From NCBI RefSeq assembly GCF_001696615.3, contig NZ_CP032279.1, positions 1,302,001-1,366,000 on the forward strand: DNA of 64,000 nt. The letters are read 5' to 3'. Source of the stretch: Acinetobacter sp. WCHAc010034. Its GTDB lineage: Bacteria > Pseudomonadota > Gammaproteobacteria > Pseudomonadales > Moraxellaceae. The position numbers and the translations under genes are program-made. This document shows, one piece after another, positions 39,428-49,136 of this stretch. Numbering within the stretch: the stretch's first letter is position 1; the number at the start of each line of letters is the position of its first letter. Under the pieces are notes generated by a model, which saw only the letters and a list, made by a program, of their open reading frames with translations, was not told the origin of the DNA and made no database searches.

Positions 39428-42151
39428 TCAAAGCTGCGGCTTATCCAATGCTTTCCGCTCCCCTTCCGGCATCGGCGCAATATAGGCAATGATCAGCATG
39501 GCAAAGCCTGCGCCCATAAATGAAATCACCCGGGTTAAGGTGCCGGTATGCGACAGGTCAAACAGCACCAGTTTCAGCGTCACCAGCACCAGAATGCTGC
39601 CGCCGAGAATCCATACCGAGCGCAAGCCGCGCTTGGCCGCTGCCAGCATGCAGATAAAAGCCAGGCTGACCCACAGCAGGGTAAAGCTAAGCTGCACCGC
39701 GGCATTCTGCCACATCTGCCATTCATTATAGGGCGTGCCCAGATAGACATGCAGCGCGCGCAGCGCCACATAGCTGCTGAGCCACAGCAGGCCCAGCACT
39801 GTCAGCACCGCACCCATGCTCCGGTCCAGGCCGGCTTTCATCTGCAGGTTCAGCATCCAGAGGAAAACCGCCAGCATGGCCAGGCTAACGGCATCAAAAG
39901 GATTCAGCAGCGGCAGCAGGTACAGCTGGAATGCCTGCCGGCTGAAGAGCTGCGAGCAGATGATCCACAGCAGCATCAGCGCCAGCGCATTGCGGCTTTG
40001 CCAGAACATGCGCCACTCCGGCTGCGCGGATTTCCAGCACCATGCGCCGAAAATCAACGGCAAAATCACCACGCTTAAATACGGCATGCCCGGAATTAGA
40101 GTCAGGCTGGCCAGCGCCAGACTGGAGAAAACGCCTAGGCTCACCCATTCTTTTTCTTCCTTAATGCCCAGCAGCGGGCGAAGCCACAGCCCCGTCAACA
40201 GCAGACCGCTCAGCATAAACAGCAGGCGCTCTGCAGCGGAATGCCACATCACCATGCCCTCATGGCTTAAATCCAGCACCAGCGCCAAAGCCGCAATATA
40301 GACTGGCATCAGGCCAATCCATTTCGGCAGCAGCCATGACCATGCCGCCTTACGGCGCAGCAGCCACTCATTCATCAGGCTGTACAGCGCAGCGGTAATC
40401 AGCAGGCTGAGCGCCGTCTGGATTGGGCCGTCAATTTCATCCAGCAGCAGAAGCAGCAGCAGCGCCGTGGCAGACAGCATCTGCAGGCACTGAAAGGCAA
40501 CCGTGCCATTGCTCAGCTGCTTTTGAAATGCCGGCGCGCTGTTGGCGATCAGCACCGCGGCGAAATAGCTGATGCACAGCACCCAGTAGACCTTATTCGG
40601 AAATGCATGCTGCATAGTAAAGTGATACAGCCCGGATAAGCCGGCCACAGCCAGCAGCCCCATGCCCAAATAGCGGCTGAGGTCTGAGCGGCGGTACAGC
40701 GCGCCGGTAAAAATAACTGCGCCTTCCACAGCCCAGCCGGCTGCGCTCCACGGCTCCGGCAGCAGAATGGGCGGAATAAGCGCCAGAAAAATCAGCATCA
40801 GGCTGAAATAGCTTTGCGAAATCATGCCGACCGCCCGGTTGCGCTTCGACAGCTGATGCAGGCCCAGATACAGGGCGGCAAAGGCCAGGCTGAACCCGGC
40901 CTGCTGCCGGGTTTCTTCAAAATACATCAGGTACAGAAAAATATAGCCGGCAAGCGGCGCGCCGAAAATCAGCGCAATATCCAGAACCGGCTTCAGCTGA
41001 AAGCCGCTTAGATCATCTTTGGCCAGCAGCTGGCTGAAGCGGAAGCTCAGCCAGACAAACACCGCGGTATGCGCCAGCGTCAATCCGGCCAGCGCGGCCC
41101 TCTCCTGCTCATGGCCCTGATAGAAAGCGTAGCCGCCGCCAATCAGCACGGTCATTAAAAAGGCAATCTGATTGAGGATTTTCCACGGCCTTAAGGTGCT
41201 GAGCACCGCCGCCGCTGCGTTAATCAGCAGGTAATAGGCAATGAATTCGACCGCGGTGGCATTGCGCACCGGCAAGGTGAACGGCGCAATATAGGCGATC
41301 AGCAGGGCCATCAGCGCCAGCTCTATGCTTTGCTGCTTTAAGCTGAGCCAGACCGTCAGCGCCATAATGGCGGCGAAGCAGGCGCTGGCGCTCCAGATAT
41401 CCGGGATAACCTGATTGTAGTAAGCGAAAAATAAGGTCAGGCACAGCACCGCCAGCCCCAGCCCTTCCAAGGCCAAAGCAAAGCCGCGGTTGCGGCGCTG
41501 CAGCCCATAGCCGAGAACCGTCACGGCGCCGCTGGCGCCGGCAACCAAGGCCAGCTTCAGCGCCAGGCTGAGCTGCCAATGCTCGGTGGCGAAGCGCAGC
41601 AGCAGCACTACGCCAATCACCAGCACCGCAACTGCGGCTTTCAGCACCGGATTGCCCTGCAGCAGCCAGACTTTCAGCTGCCCGCTTAAGCCGGCTTCAG
41701 GCGAAGCAGGCGCTGATGCTGCCGGCGCCGCCAAAGCCTGCGCGGCGGGCGGCATTTCCGCGCTGCCTGCATGCATCGGCCGGCGCTGAAGCTGCAGCTG
41801 GATTGAAAATAAATTGCGCTCCAGCCGCTTCAGCCAGCGCAGGAAAAAGAAAATCCATGCGGTGATGCCCAAAGCCGTCAGAAAGCCAATCTGGCCGAGG
41901 CTGCCCGCCAGCGCCATGACCGAAGAAATATACAGCGGCAGCTTCGAGGTCGGCTCCAGCGGCAGGCCGGCTTCAGCGGCCAGCTGATCAGCGGGCTTCT
42001 GCAGGTCATCGACATAGTGCATGACGCTGATGGCGAACGCCAAAGCGCACAAATAGCTGAACTGGCGGACTTCCGCATACCACATGCCGATGCCGGCGAT
42101 AATCAGCGCCATCAGCCAGATCATTCTGATTTCATTCTGCCCTTTCAGCAT
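39428..42151 (-). CDS. DUF2339 large polytopic membrane protein
   Basis: About 907 residues, almost entirely hydrophobic helices (more than twenty predicted), with a short Ala/Pro-rich soluble stretch around residues 120-155 after numbering from this start. The DUF2339 family has no established function; its pattern of repeated Leu/Ala-rich helices suggests an integral membrane transporter-like or scaffold protein. The frame opens at 42250, but the first residues there are hydrophilic with no ribosome-binding site. ATG at 42151 has an AGCAGGT in front and is the likelier start; ATG at 42124 (MIWLMALII) is an alternative. Divergent from polA across about 160 bases. Confidence 0.78.
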   Translation of the reverse strand: MLKGQNEIRMIWLMALIIAGIGMWYAEVRQFSYLCALAFAISVMHYVDDLQKPADQLAAEAGLPLEPTSKLPLYISSVMALAGSLGQIGFLTALGITAWIFFFLRWLKRLERNLFSIQLQLQRRPMHAGSAEMPPAAQALAAPAASAPASPEAGLSGQLKVWLLQGNPVLKAAVAVLVIGVVLLLRFATEHWQLSLALKLALVAGASGAVTVLGYGLQRRNRGFALALEGLGLAVLCLTLFFAYYNQVIPDIWSASACFAAIMALTVWLSLKQQSIELALMALLIAYIAPFTLPVRNATAVEFIAYYLLINAAAAVLSTLRPWKILNQIAFLMTVLIGGGYAFYQGHEQERAALAGLTLAHTAVFVWLSFRFSQLLAKDDLSGFQLKPVLDIALIFGAPLAGYIFLYLMYFEETRQQAGFSLAFAALYLGLHQLSKRNRAVGMISQSYFSLMLIFLALIPPILLPEPWSAAGWAVEGAVIFTGALYRRSDLSRYLGMGLLAVAGLSGLYHFTMQHAFPNKVYWVLCISYFAAVLIANSAPAFQKQLSNGTVAFQCLQMLSATALLLLLLLDEIDGPIQTALSLLITAALYSLMNEWLLRRKAAWSWLLPKWIGLMPVYIAALALVLDLSHEGMVMWHSAAERLLFMLSGLLLTGLWLRPLLGIKEEKEWVSLGVFSSLALASLTLIPGMPYLSVVILPLIFGAWCWKSAQPEWRMFWQSRNALALMLLWIICSQLFSRQAFQLYLLPLLNPFDAVSLAMLAVFLWMLNLQMKAGLDRSMGAVLTVLGLLWLSSYVALRALHVYLGTPYNEWQMWQNAAVQLSFTLLWVSLAFICMLAAAKRGLRSVWILGGSILVLVTLKLVLFDLSHTGTLTRVISFMGAGFAMLIIAYIAPMPEGERKALDKPQL

Positions 42152-42313
42152 ACCTGCTTCGCCCTGCCCTTTTACTGCTGATGATACCGCAGCTGAGCGC
42201 TTAAATTCCTCGTCTTTATCAGATATTCGGTAAGCGGCCGGGATCATCAAGCTTCAGCGCGGGCTGAAAAAATCACGTACAATGAAAGGGTTTTTTGGAT
42301 GAGGAATTTTTCG

Positions 42314-45079
42314 ATGCCGCCATTTGTCCTGGTCGACGGGTCATACTTTTTATTTCGCGCGTTTCACGCTTTACCCCCTTTAACCACGTCAACAGGGCTG
42401 CATACCAATGCCATCCGCGGCGCGATTTCCGCCATTCAGAAATTGATGCGCCGCACTCAGCCCACGCATATGGCGGTGATTTTTGATACGCCGGAACCGA
42501 CCTTCCGCCATGAGCTGTCGCCGATTTACAAAGGCGACCGCCCAAGCATGCCGGAAGAACTGGCTGAGCAGATTCCCTACCTGCATGCGCTGATCCGCGC
42601 TTTAGGCATTCCGCTGTATATGCTGCCGGGCGCCGAAGCCGACGACATTATCGGCACATTGGCCAAGCGCGCTGAAGCCGCCGGCCAGCAGGTGCTGATT
42701 TCCACCGGCGATAAAGACATGGCGCAGCTGGTGACGGAGCGCGTGACTTTAGAAGACAGCTTCAAAGACAAGCCGATGGACGTGAACGGCGTATTTGAAA
42801 AATTTGGCGTCTGGCCGCATCAGATCATTGATTACCTGACCCTGATGGGCGATGCCTCTGACGGCATTATGGGCGTGCCCGGCGTCGGGGCAAAAACCGC
42901 GGCCAAGCTGCTGACCGAATACGGCTGCATCGGCAGCATTTTAGAAAATGCCGACAAAATTAAAGGCAAAGTCGGCCAGAACATTAAAGCGCATGCGGAC
43001 GGCATTGCGCTGGATCACCAGCTGGCCAGCATTGTCTGCGATCTGGATATCGGCCTGGGCTATGATGACCTGAAGCTGCTCGACCCGAATACTGAACAGC
43101 TGCGCAGCCTGTACACTGAACTGGAGTTCCGCAACCAGCTGCAGTCGCTGGATCATCCAAATAATCCGAACGGCTCGGCCTATAAGCAGAACTCCAAAGC
43201 CATCATCAAGAATGCGCAGGCTGAAGAGCAAGTCATTACGGAAGATCAGGCTTCAATTACCAGCACTGATGATGTTTTAGGACAGGCCAGCTACCACACC
43301 GTGCTTTCTCAGGACGCATGGGACAGGCTGCTGCAGCGCCTCAATACAGAAAAGCGCTTCGCCTTTGACACTGAGACCACCAGCCTGGATTACCGCGTTG
43401 CGCAAATTGTCGGCTTTTCTATCGCCTTTGACGCGCAGGATGCCTATTATGTGCCGCTGGCGCATGACTATGAAGACGCGCCGCAGCAGCTGAACCGGGA
43501 CCTTGTTCTGGCGCAAATCAAGCCGGTTTTGGAAGATGCCTCGGTGCAGAAAATCGGCCATCATCTCAAATATGATGCGCATGTGCTGGAAAATCAAGGC
43601 ATTGAGCTGCGCGGCTGGTATTTTGACACCATGCTGGCGTCTTATGTCCTGAATTCGGTCGCGACCCGCCACGGCATGGATGATGTCGCGCGCTTATACC
43701 TCAGCCATTTAACCACCACCTTTGAACAGCTGGCCGGCAAAGGCGCCAAGCAGAAGACCTTCAATCAGATTGAAATCGCCGCAGCGGCCCACTATGCCGC
43801 CGAAGACGCGCATGTGACCTACCGCCTGTATGAAGTGCTGGATGCCAAGCTGCGCAAGCATCCTGAACTGATCAATATTCTGCACAATGTTGAAATGCCA
43901 GTGGCCCGCGTGCTGACCATGATGGAAGAAAACGGCATTGAGCTGAACCTGGAGTTTCTGGATCAGCTGGGCGCAGAATTCGCCAAGACCATGCAGGACT
44001 TGGAAAACCGGATTGCCGAACTCGCCGGCGAAGCCTTCAATGTCAGCTCGCCGAAGCAGGTCGGCGAAGTGCTGTTTGAAAAGCTGGGCCTGAAAGGTGG
44101 CAAAAAAACTGCGACTGGGCAATACAGCACCAGCGAAAGCGTGCTGGAAAAACTCGAGCATCCGATTGCCGGGCTGATTCTGGAATACCGCGGGCTGTCC
44201 AAGCTGAAAAGCACCTATACCGACGGCCTGCTGAAACAGGCCAACAATGACACCCGCCGCGTGCACACCAGCTACCATCAGGCTTTAACCGCAACTGGGC
44301 GTCTGTCATCGACCGACCCGAACCTGCAGAACATTCCCGTGCGCGAAGACATTGGCCGCCAGATCCGCAAAGCCTTCGTTGCGCCCAAAGGCCGAGTTCT
44401 GCTGGCAGCCGACTATTCGCAAATTGAGCTGCGCTTGATGGCGCATTTCTCGCAGGATGAGGCGCTGGTTGACGCCTTCAAGCATGGCCAGGACGTGCAC
44501 CGGCGCACCGCTGCTGAAGTTCTGGGCATTCCGCTGGATGAGGTCAGCAGCAATCAGCGCCGCCAGGCCAAAGCTGTCAACTTCGGCCTGCTCTACGGCA
44601 TGTCTGAATTTGGCCTGACCCGCCAGCTCGGCTTCAGCCGCGAAGAATCGCGCAGCTACATCGGCAAGTACTTCCAGCGCTATCCTGGAGTTTTGGAATA
44701 TATGGAACGCACCCGCCAGGTGGCGCGCGAGCAGGGCTTTGTCGAAACCATTTTAGGCCGCCGCCTGTACACGCCGGACATTATGGCCAGCAATAAAATG
44801 GTCAAGCAAGGCGCTGAGCGGGCCGCCATTAATGCGCCGCTGCAGGGTTCGGCTGCCGACATCATTAAAATGGCGATGATTGAAGTGGATAAAATCCTGC
44901 CGCAAGATCAAGCCAAAATGCTGCTGCAGGTGCACGATGAACTGGTTTTTGAAGCCGATGAAGCGATTGCCGATGAACTGGCGGTGAAACTGCAGGAGGT
45001 GATGCAGTCCGTGCTGCCGATCTCAGTGCCTTTGGTGGTTGAAGTCGGCAAAGGCAGCAACTGGGATGAAGCGCATTAA
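42314..45079 (+). CDS. polA: DNA polymerase I
   Basis: About 921 residues with all three domains: N-terminal 5'-3' exonuclease (FVLVDGSYFLFRAFHALPP, ISTGDKDMAQLV), 3'-5' exonuclease with intact DxE (FAFDTETTSLD) and a polymerase domain with motif A (LLAADYSQIELRLMAH), the O helix (RRQAKAVNFGLLYG) and motif C (LLQVHDELVFE). Proofreading residues look intact. It fills Okazaki-fragment and repair gaps. I chose ATG 42314 (MPPFVLVDG), with GAGG upstream; another ATG lies five codons earlier at 42299. Confidence 0.96.
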   Translation: MPPFVLVDGSYFLFRAFHALPPLTTSTGLHTNAIRGAISAIQKLMRRTQPTHMAVIFDTPEPTFRHELSPIYKGDRPSMPEELAEQIPYLHALIRALGIPLYMLPGAEADDIIGTLAKRAEAAGQQVLISTGDKDMAQLVTERVTLEDSFKDKPMDVNGVFEKFGVWPHQIIDYLTLMGDASDGIMGVPGVGAKTAAKLLTEYGCIGSILENADKIKGKVGQNIKAHADGIALDHQLASIVCDLDIGLGYDDLKLLDPNTEQLRSLYTELEFRNQLQSLDHPNNPNGSAYKQNSKAIIKNAQAEEQVITEDQASITSTDDVLGQASYHTVLSQDAWDRLLQRLNTEKRFAFDTETTSLDYRVAQIVGFSIAFDAQDAYYVPLAHDYEDAPQQLNRDLVLAQIKPVLEDASVQKIGHHLKYDAHVLENQGIELRGWYFDTMLASYVLNSVATRHGMDDVARLYLSHLTTTFEQLAGKGAKQKTFNQIEIAAAAHYAAEDAHVTYRLYEVLDAKLRKHPELINILHNVEMPVARVLTMMEENGIELNLEFLDQLGAEFAKTMQDLENRIAELAGEAFNVSSPKQVGEVLFEKLGLKGGKKTATGQYSTSESVLEKLEHPIAGLILEYRGLSKLKSTYTDGLLKQANNDTRRVHTSYHQALTATGRLSSTDPNLQNIPVREDIGRQIRKAFVAPKGRVLLAADYSQIELRLMAHFSQDEALVDAFKHGQDVHRRTAAEVLGIPLDEVSSNQRRQAKAVNFGLLYGMSEFGLTRQLGFSREESRSYIGKYFQRYPGVLEYMERTRQVAREQGFVETILGRRLYTPDIMASNKMVKQGAERAAINAPLQGSAADIIKMAMIEVDKILPQDQAKMLLQVHDELVFEADEAIADELAVKLQEVMQSVLPISVPLVVEVGKGSNWDEAH

Positions 45080-45281
45080 TTAAGCTTCAGCCTGTTTAGC
45101 CATGCAGGCATCTGCGGATGCCTGCATCAGCTCAGAAACCGGCCTGCAGGCCAGCTGAAAAAAGCTCAAGCCAGCGCATAAGAAAGAATCTCCCGCTGAC
45201 GCAATGAGTCCGATATTTCAGATTTTTCATACCGGCTACATTAATTCCGCACTTTTACTGCAATGCATCCTGCAAAACTTC
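45080..45281. other. polA downstream region
   Basis: About 200 bases, no gene. Contains an 11-bp hairpin (45102-45127, ATGCAGGCATC / GATGCCTGCAT) without a T run that may act as the polA 3' end, and a separate perfect palindrome GGCCTGCAGGCC near 45140. Confidence 0.45.
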
Positions 45282-46352
45282 TTACCATACATATTGAGCA
45301 TACAGGCTTGCCCCCATCCTTTTAGCCTGATTGGTATTTAAGGCATCCGCCATATACTTGAATCCAACATTCTGATGCTGCAGTGACACGCCATAAGCTT
45401 GAGTCTGCGGTTCTGTGTGCACGCCTAATTTGACAAAATCATTTTCCCAGTAGCTGTTCAGCTGAAAGAGCGTCAAATAAGGATTAGAAAAGCTGGATAA
45501 AGTGAAGCTGAGCGGCTGAATCGGGCGGTATTCAATTTCAGACCGGATTTTATAAGGAAGTTCCTGCTTATACTGCTGTCTGGTATCCACCCGGCCGGAT
45601 AAATCCATCCGCGGGCGATTATCCTTATCGTAGTGAATTTCATAGCGCGAATAAGGCGCCTGATCCCAGTACAGGTAACTGAAAACATCTTCCAGCTGTA
45701 AATTCACTTTCCACTGCTCATTAATTTTCCCATTTACGGTGAAATCCAAAGCATAGCCATAGCCTTGCTTCACGCGCAAATCGCCCAAGCCCAATTCGTC
45801 TTCTTTTAAGGCCGGCACATCATAGCTATAGTCCAATTGGCCATTCAGCCAAGAAACACGGTCCATCAGATTAATCTGATCTGTGGTTTGGCCATAAGCA
45901 TTAAACTGACCATCGACATAATGGCGGCCGATTAATGCGGTAACGCCCGCAGTCACAGTCCAGTCCGGATTTAATGCCCAGTCATAAGCCAGCCTCGCCC
46001 CGATGCTATCGACATGCTGCGCTTCTAGAAAAAGGTCATAGGAAGAGTTAGCATCAATGGGCAAATCATTTTCGATTTGATAATACAGCTTTGCCATATC
46101 TGGACTGAAATTTAACGCGTAGTCATAGCTCCACACCCAGCCTGTATTCCATGGCCCCTGCTGCACGCTCAGTTTCATTTTTCCATGGGCAAAAGCATTT
46201 TCACCCGATTTAAAATTCGGGTCTTGCCAGTCATCCAAAAAAGCATGAATCGGCAACGGTTCACTGTACATGTCAGCATTGACGGAATACCTCACTGCTG
46301 CAGCCTGCACGGCAATAGGAAATAAACTGATTAAAAACAAATATTTTTTCAT
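45282..46352 (-). CDS. Unknown outer-membrane beta-barrel-like protein
   Basis: About 356 residues that I do not recognise. From the ATG at 46352 there is a clear signal peptide (KKYLFLISLFPIAVQA). The mature part shows long alternating aromatic/hydrophobic and polar residues (YALDFTVNGKI, VNLQLEDVFSYLYW, FTLSSFSNPYLTLF), as in outer-membrane barrels, and ends in a Trp (YAQYVW), a barrel C-terminal signal. A terminator lies between it and the upstream lipoprotein gene, and there is no ribosome-binding site, so expression may be weak. Its base composition is more AT-rich than neighbours. Its proximity to the interrupted lipoprotein suggests the two worked together. Confidence 0.65.
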   Translation of the reverse strand: MKKYLFLISLFPIAVQAAAVRYSVNADMYSEPLPIHAFLDDWQDPNFKSGENAFAHGKMKLSVQQGPWNTGWVWSYDYALNFSPDMAKLYYQIENDLPIDANSSYDLFLEAQHVDSIGARLAYDWALNPDWTVTAGVTALIGRHYVDGQFNAYGQTTDQINLMDRVSWLNGQLDYSYDVPALKEDELGLGDLRVKQGYGYALDFTVNGKINEQWKVNLQLEDVFSYLYWDQAPYSRYEIHYDKDNRPRMDLSGRVDTRQQYKQELPYKIRSEIEYRPIQPLSFTLSSFSNPYLTLFQLNSYWENDFVKLGVHTEPQTQAYGVSLQHQNVGFKYMADALNTNQAKRMGASLYAQYVW

Positions 46353-46368
46353 AAAAAAGTCAAACAAG

Positions 46369-46397
46369 AAAAAGGACAGCGAGAAGCTGTCCTTTTT
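46369..46397 (-). terminator. Terminator downstream of the interrupted lipoprotein gene
   Basis: Twelve-bp stem AAAAAGGACAGC / GCTGTCCTTTTT with a five-base loop, T5 following on the minus strand, ten bases past the stop at 46408. Confidence 0.85.
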
Positions 46398-46407
46398 GCT
46401 CAAAAGT

Positions 46408-46671
46408 TTAAGGGGTAATATATACAAGCGTTTTATCAGTAAATGACGCTACATATCTGCCTGCGTTATTCGTCACTTTACCTTGCGATTTTCCATTTAC
46501 CATAATGTCAGCCTGCGTAAAGTTATCAATATCTGCAATGCTGACCGATGCTCCCGTTTTATTTTTAATCACTGCGGATACTGCAGCTTCAGAATTAAGC
46601 TGCTGAGCCGCTAATTGAATATCCAACACTGATTTATCTACAGCAACCTCAATAAGAGGTGGTCCCACTTG
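46408..46671 (-). pseudogene. C-terminal fragment of the IS-interrupted lipoprotein
   Basis: About 85 residues of beta-type sequence (VDKSVLDIQLAAQQL, ADIMVNGKSQGKVTNN, YVASFTDKTLVYITP) reading to a stop at 46408 and a good terminator. It has no start codon or ribosome-binding site of its own; the frame opens inside the IS end. It is read as the tail of the gene at 47921-49105, cut off by the IS. The alternative, that it is the remnant of a separate gene, cannot be excluded. Confidence 0.65.
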
Positions 46672-46715
46672 TTTGAACAACTAAAAGCGTATTTATAAGT
46701 GATATTCCGCTCTAG

Positions 46716-47588
46716 TTAAGCCACCTTGTTTTGTTGGGGTAGCTGATCATAGTAAAACTCATTTGGTGTCATTTTGTCTAGACTCGAATGAGGTCGTTTC
46801 AAATTATAAAACTCAAAATATGCACTTAATTGCTTTTTCGCATCTGTGACACTGCTATAAGCTTTGAGATACACCTCTTCATATTTAACGCTCCGCCATA
46901 ATCGTTCAACCATCACATTATCTACCCATCGACCTTTACCATCCATACTGATTTGAATGCCATTTGATTTCAATACATCAATAAATGCATCACTGGTAAA
47001 CTGGCTGCCTTGGTCTGTATTAAATATTTCAGGTCGACCATATTTTTCAATCGCTTCATTTAAAGCCGAAATACAAAAATCCACCTCCATACTAATCGAT
47101 ACTCTATGCGCAAGTACCTTGCGGCTATGCCAATCAATCACAGCACATAAATAAACAAAGCCTTTTGCCATAGGGATATACGTTATATCCGTAGACCACA
47201 CTTGATTACTGCGCTGAATAGCCAATCCTTTGAGCAGATATGGATATTTACGGTGAGCTTGATTAGCCTGGCTTAAATTTGGTTTGCAATATAACGCCTG
47301 AATACCCATTTTCTTCATTAAAGTACGTGTATGACGTCGTCCTATATGATGTCCTTGACGATTCAACAAATCACGCATCATACGACTGCCTGCAAAAGGA
47401 TATTGCATATGTAATTCATCAATACATCGCATCAGCTTCAGATCTGATGCACTCACAGGTTTTGGGCGATAGTAATAACAACCACGGGAGACTTTCAGCA
47501 GCTTAGCTTGCTTAGATACTGAAATCTGAAGTGAGTCGTCGATTAACTTTTGTGGTTGAAGCGGCCCAGTTTCTTCAACACACCTTCT
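46716..47588 (-). CDS. IS3-family transposase OrfB (DDE domain)
   Basis: Catalytic part of the transposase, expressed as an OrfAB fusion by frameshifting. The DDE triad is visible: Asp in VWSTDITYIPM, Asp in FNTDQGSQFTS and Glu in VERLWRSVKYEEVY. An HTH-like N-terminal region precedes (the frame extends back through KQAKLLKVSRGCYYY to 47588). It lacks a good start codon of its own in the upstream part; the first GTG is at 47456. Full-length and without stops, so the element may still be active. Confidence 0.88.
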   Translation of the reverse strand, partial: RRCVEETGPLQPQKLIDDSLQISVSKQAKLLKVSRGCYYYRPKPVSASDLKLMRCIDELHMQYPFAGSRMMRDLLNRQGHHIGRRHTRTLMKKMGIQALYCKPNLSQANQAHRKYPYLLKGLAIQRSNQVWSTDITYIPMAKGFVYLCAVIDWHSRKVLAHRVSISMEVDFCISALNEAIEKYGRPEIFNTDQGSQFTSDAFIDVLKSNGIQISMDGKGRWVDNVMVERLWRSVKYEEVYLKAYSSVTDAKKQLSAYFEFYNLKRPHSSLDKMTPNEFYYDQLPQQNKVA

Positions 47589-47848
47589 AAAAAATCAATT
47601 TCTAATGCCTGCTCACCGATTTTTGCATGTAGTTTTTTTAGATCGATGGGTGGTTCTGTTGGAGCTTTTGATTGATCGAAAGCTTGCGAGGAAGCTGAGA
47701 TCAATTGATTTTTCCAGTCAATAATTTGGTTTTGATGAACATCAAACTCAGCACTCAATTCAGCAAGTGTTTTTTCTGCTTTAATCGCAGCAAGTGCTAC
47801 CTTAGCTTTAAAATCATTTGAATGATTTCTTCTTGGTCTACGTGCCAT
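47543..47848 (-). CDS. IS3-family transposase OrfA
   Basis: About 101 residues with a helix-turn-helix DNA-binding region (FKAKVALAAIKAEKTLAELSAEFDVHQNQIIDWKNQLI) and a leucine-zipper-like tail (LHAKIGEQALEIDFLEGVL). The ATG at 47848 has GGAG eight bases upstream; an earlier ATG at 47860 is less likely. A slippery heptamer T-TTT-TTA at 47594-47588 lies near its end and shifts ribosomes into OrfB. Confidence 0.88.
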   Translation of the reverse strand: MARRPRRNHSNDFKAKVALAAIKAEKTLAELSAEFDVHQNQIIDWKNQLISASSQAFDQSKAPTEPPIDLKKLHAKIGEQALEIDFLEGVLKKLGRFNHKS

Positions 47849-47920
47849 AAAATACTCCATATATTGATGTTTATAACATCATTTGAGGAGCAGAATATCA
47901 CTTATAGGAGTTGTTCAAAT

Positions 47921-49105
47921 TTACGGATCCATCTCTATATCTGCCGTTCCTTTACTTAGCTCGGCGCGTTTTGCATTTACGCTCAAGAAGAATGGCGTTA
48001 CGATATTTCCCGCACCTTTCAAATTACCTGTTAACTTAATGCTCAACCCTGCATTAATAAAGCTCTCAGGCGTTTCTGTACGCACATCAAAAACTTTATT
48101 AAAATCATTATAAAGACTTAATTTTGCATCTAAATTCAGCAGCTCTTTATCTAGCGCAAGATTTCCTTTTAATACAATTTCAGAAGGGATTAACTGATTA
48201 TAAGTTCGCACGCCATCGGTCAACCGAGCCGCTTTTGCTTGAGTTGAAAACTCTGCCAATACTGCAGTCAACCCCTCACTTTCAAACTTAACATTTGAAA
48301 GTTTTAATTGAGCATTTTGCGGAACTTCATCTTCAGCACGATCATCCATTTTGGCTGCATTGGCATAAGTCACGGAAAGCGTGCTTGCATCTGCAAAGCT
48401 GAATTTTGCAGTTTTATTGCTCACTAAGTTTTTACTTTCTAAACTGCTGCCTGCGCCAATTTTAGCATTAAGAGTTAAAGCAACTTGATCAGTAATCGGC
48501 TCTTCGAAAGTAAAATTATTGACGCTAATGGCAATTTCATCTCCATAAATATGATATTTAGAATCCTCATACCATCTGCTAGGCCAGCCGTCTTGCGCAA
48601 CAGCAGATAAATTGAAGCTTTGAAAAGCTTTTGCCGTCACTGTGCCTGCAACTTTAACACTGTTCGCGCTTACTGCTATCTGCAGCGTATTATTTTTTAA
48701 AATATAAGATGGAGTGCCTCGTTCACCCTCCAGTAAACGCTCTAAATCCTGAGCGGTATAATTTTTTGTCTGCCCCTGCGCATCCTCTTGCGCTAAACGC
48801 GTCAATGTCACAACGACATCGGCAGCATCTTTAATATCACCAGCTGTATCGCTAACGGCCTGTATTGGCGCCTTATAACGTTCCTCAATATCTGCAAAAC
48901 CATCATAATAAGCAATAATATTGTTCAGTGACTGGATAAGATTCTTTGCATTTGCCAGATCATTTTCCGGCTGCTGAATAACGCTGCCATCCGTCGGGTT
49001 TTTCGGCTGAGCTGCTGTTCCACCGCTGCTGTCGCCTCCCCCGCCGCCGCAGGCAGCTAAAACAAATGAACAGCTTATTGCTAATATAGTTTTTTTGAAA
49101 ATCAT
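47921..49105 (-). pseudogene. N-terminal part of an IS-interrupted Gly-rich lipoprotein gene
   Basis: 394 residues. Signal peptide with lipobox LAAC (Cys19) followed by a Gly/Ser linker, then a mainly beta-type secreted domain (repeated alternating strands such as LNLDAKLSLYND and IKLTGNLKGAGN), no family recognised. The frame runs into the IS border and stops at once (DIEMDP then TAA made by the junction); the natural C-terminus is likely 46408-46671. The truncated product might still be exported. Composition is more AT-rich than the flanking core genes. Confidence 0.72.
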
Positions 49106-49136
49106 TTACCCCACCCTCTTAAAATTATAAATAAAA

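Larger units (their letters stand above)
46674..47917 (-). mobile_element. IS3-family insertion sequence
   Basis: About 1.24 kb with two overlapping transposase frames on the minus strand. Both ends carry TTTGAACAACT (46672 onward and, inverted, up to 47919) and a second conserved block TATAAGTGATATTC followed by C/T-GCTC; the spacing between the two blocks differs by nine bases between ends (an indel in one end). The IR begins TG and ends CA as expected for IS3 elements. No perfect target-site duplication is visible at the borders. It sits inside a lipoprotein gene. Confidence 0.88.

Noticed and set aside
39548..40078. 176-residue plus-strand Gln/His/Arg-rich frame inside the DUF2339 gene
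   Set aside because: Complement of a Leu-rich membrane helix region, which always gives Gln/His-rich shadow frames.
43709..44278. 189-residue minus-strand frame inside polA
   Set aside because: Antisense shadow; the polA frame carries all its catalytic motifs here.
45102..45127. Eleven-bp hairpin after polA
   Set aside because: No T run follows on either strand, so termination is uncertain; mentioned only in the gap entry.
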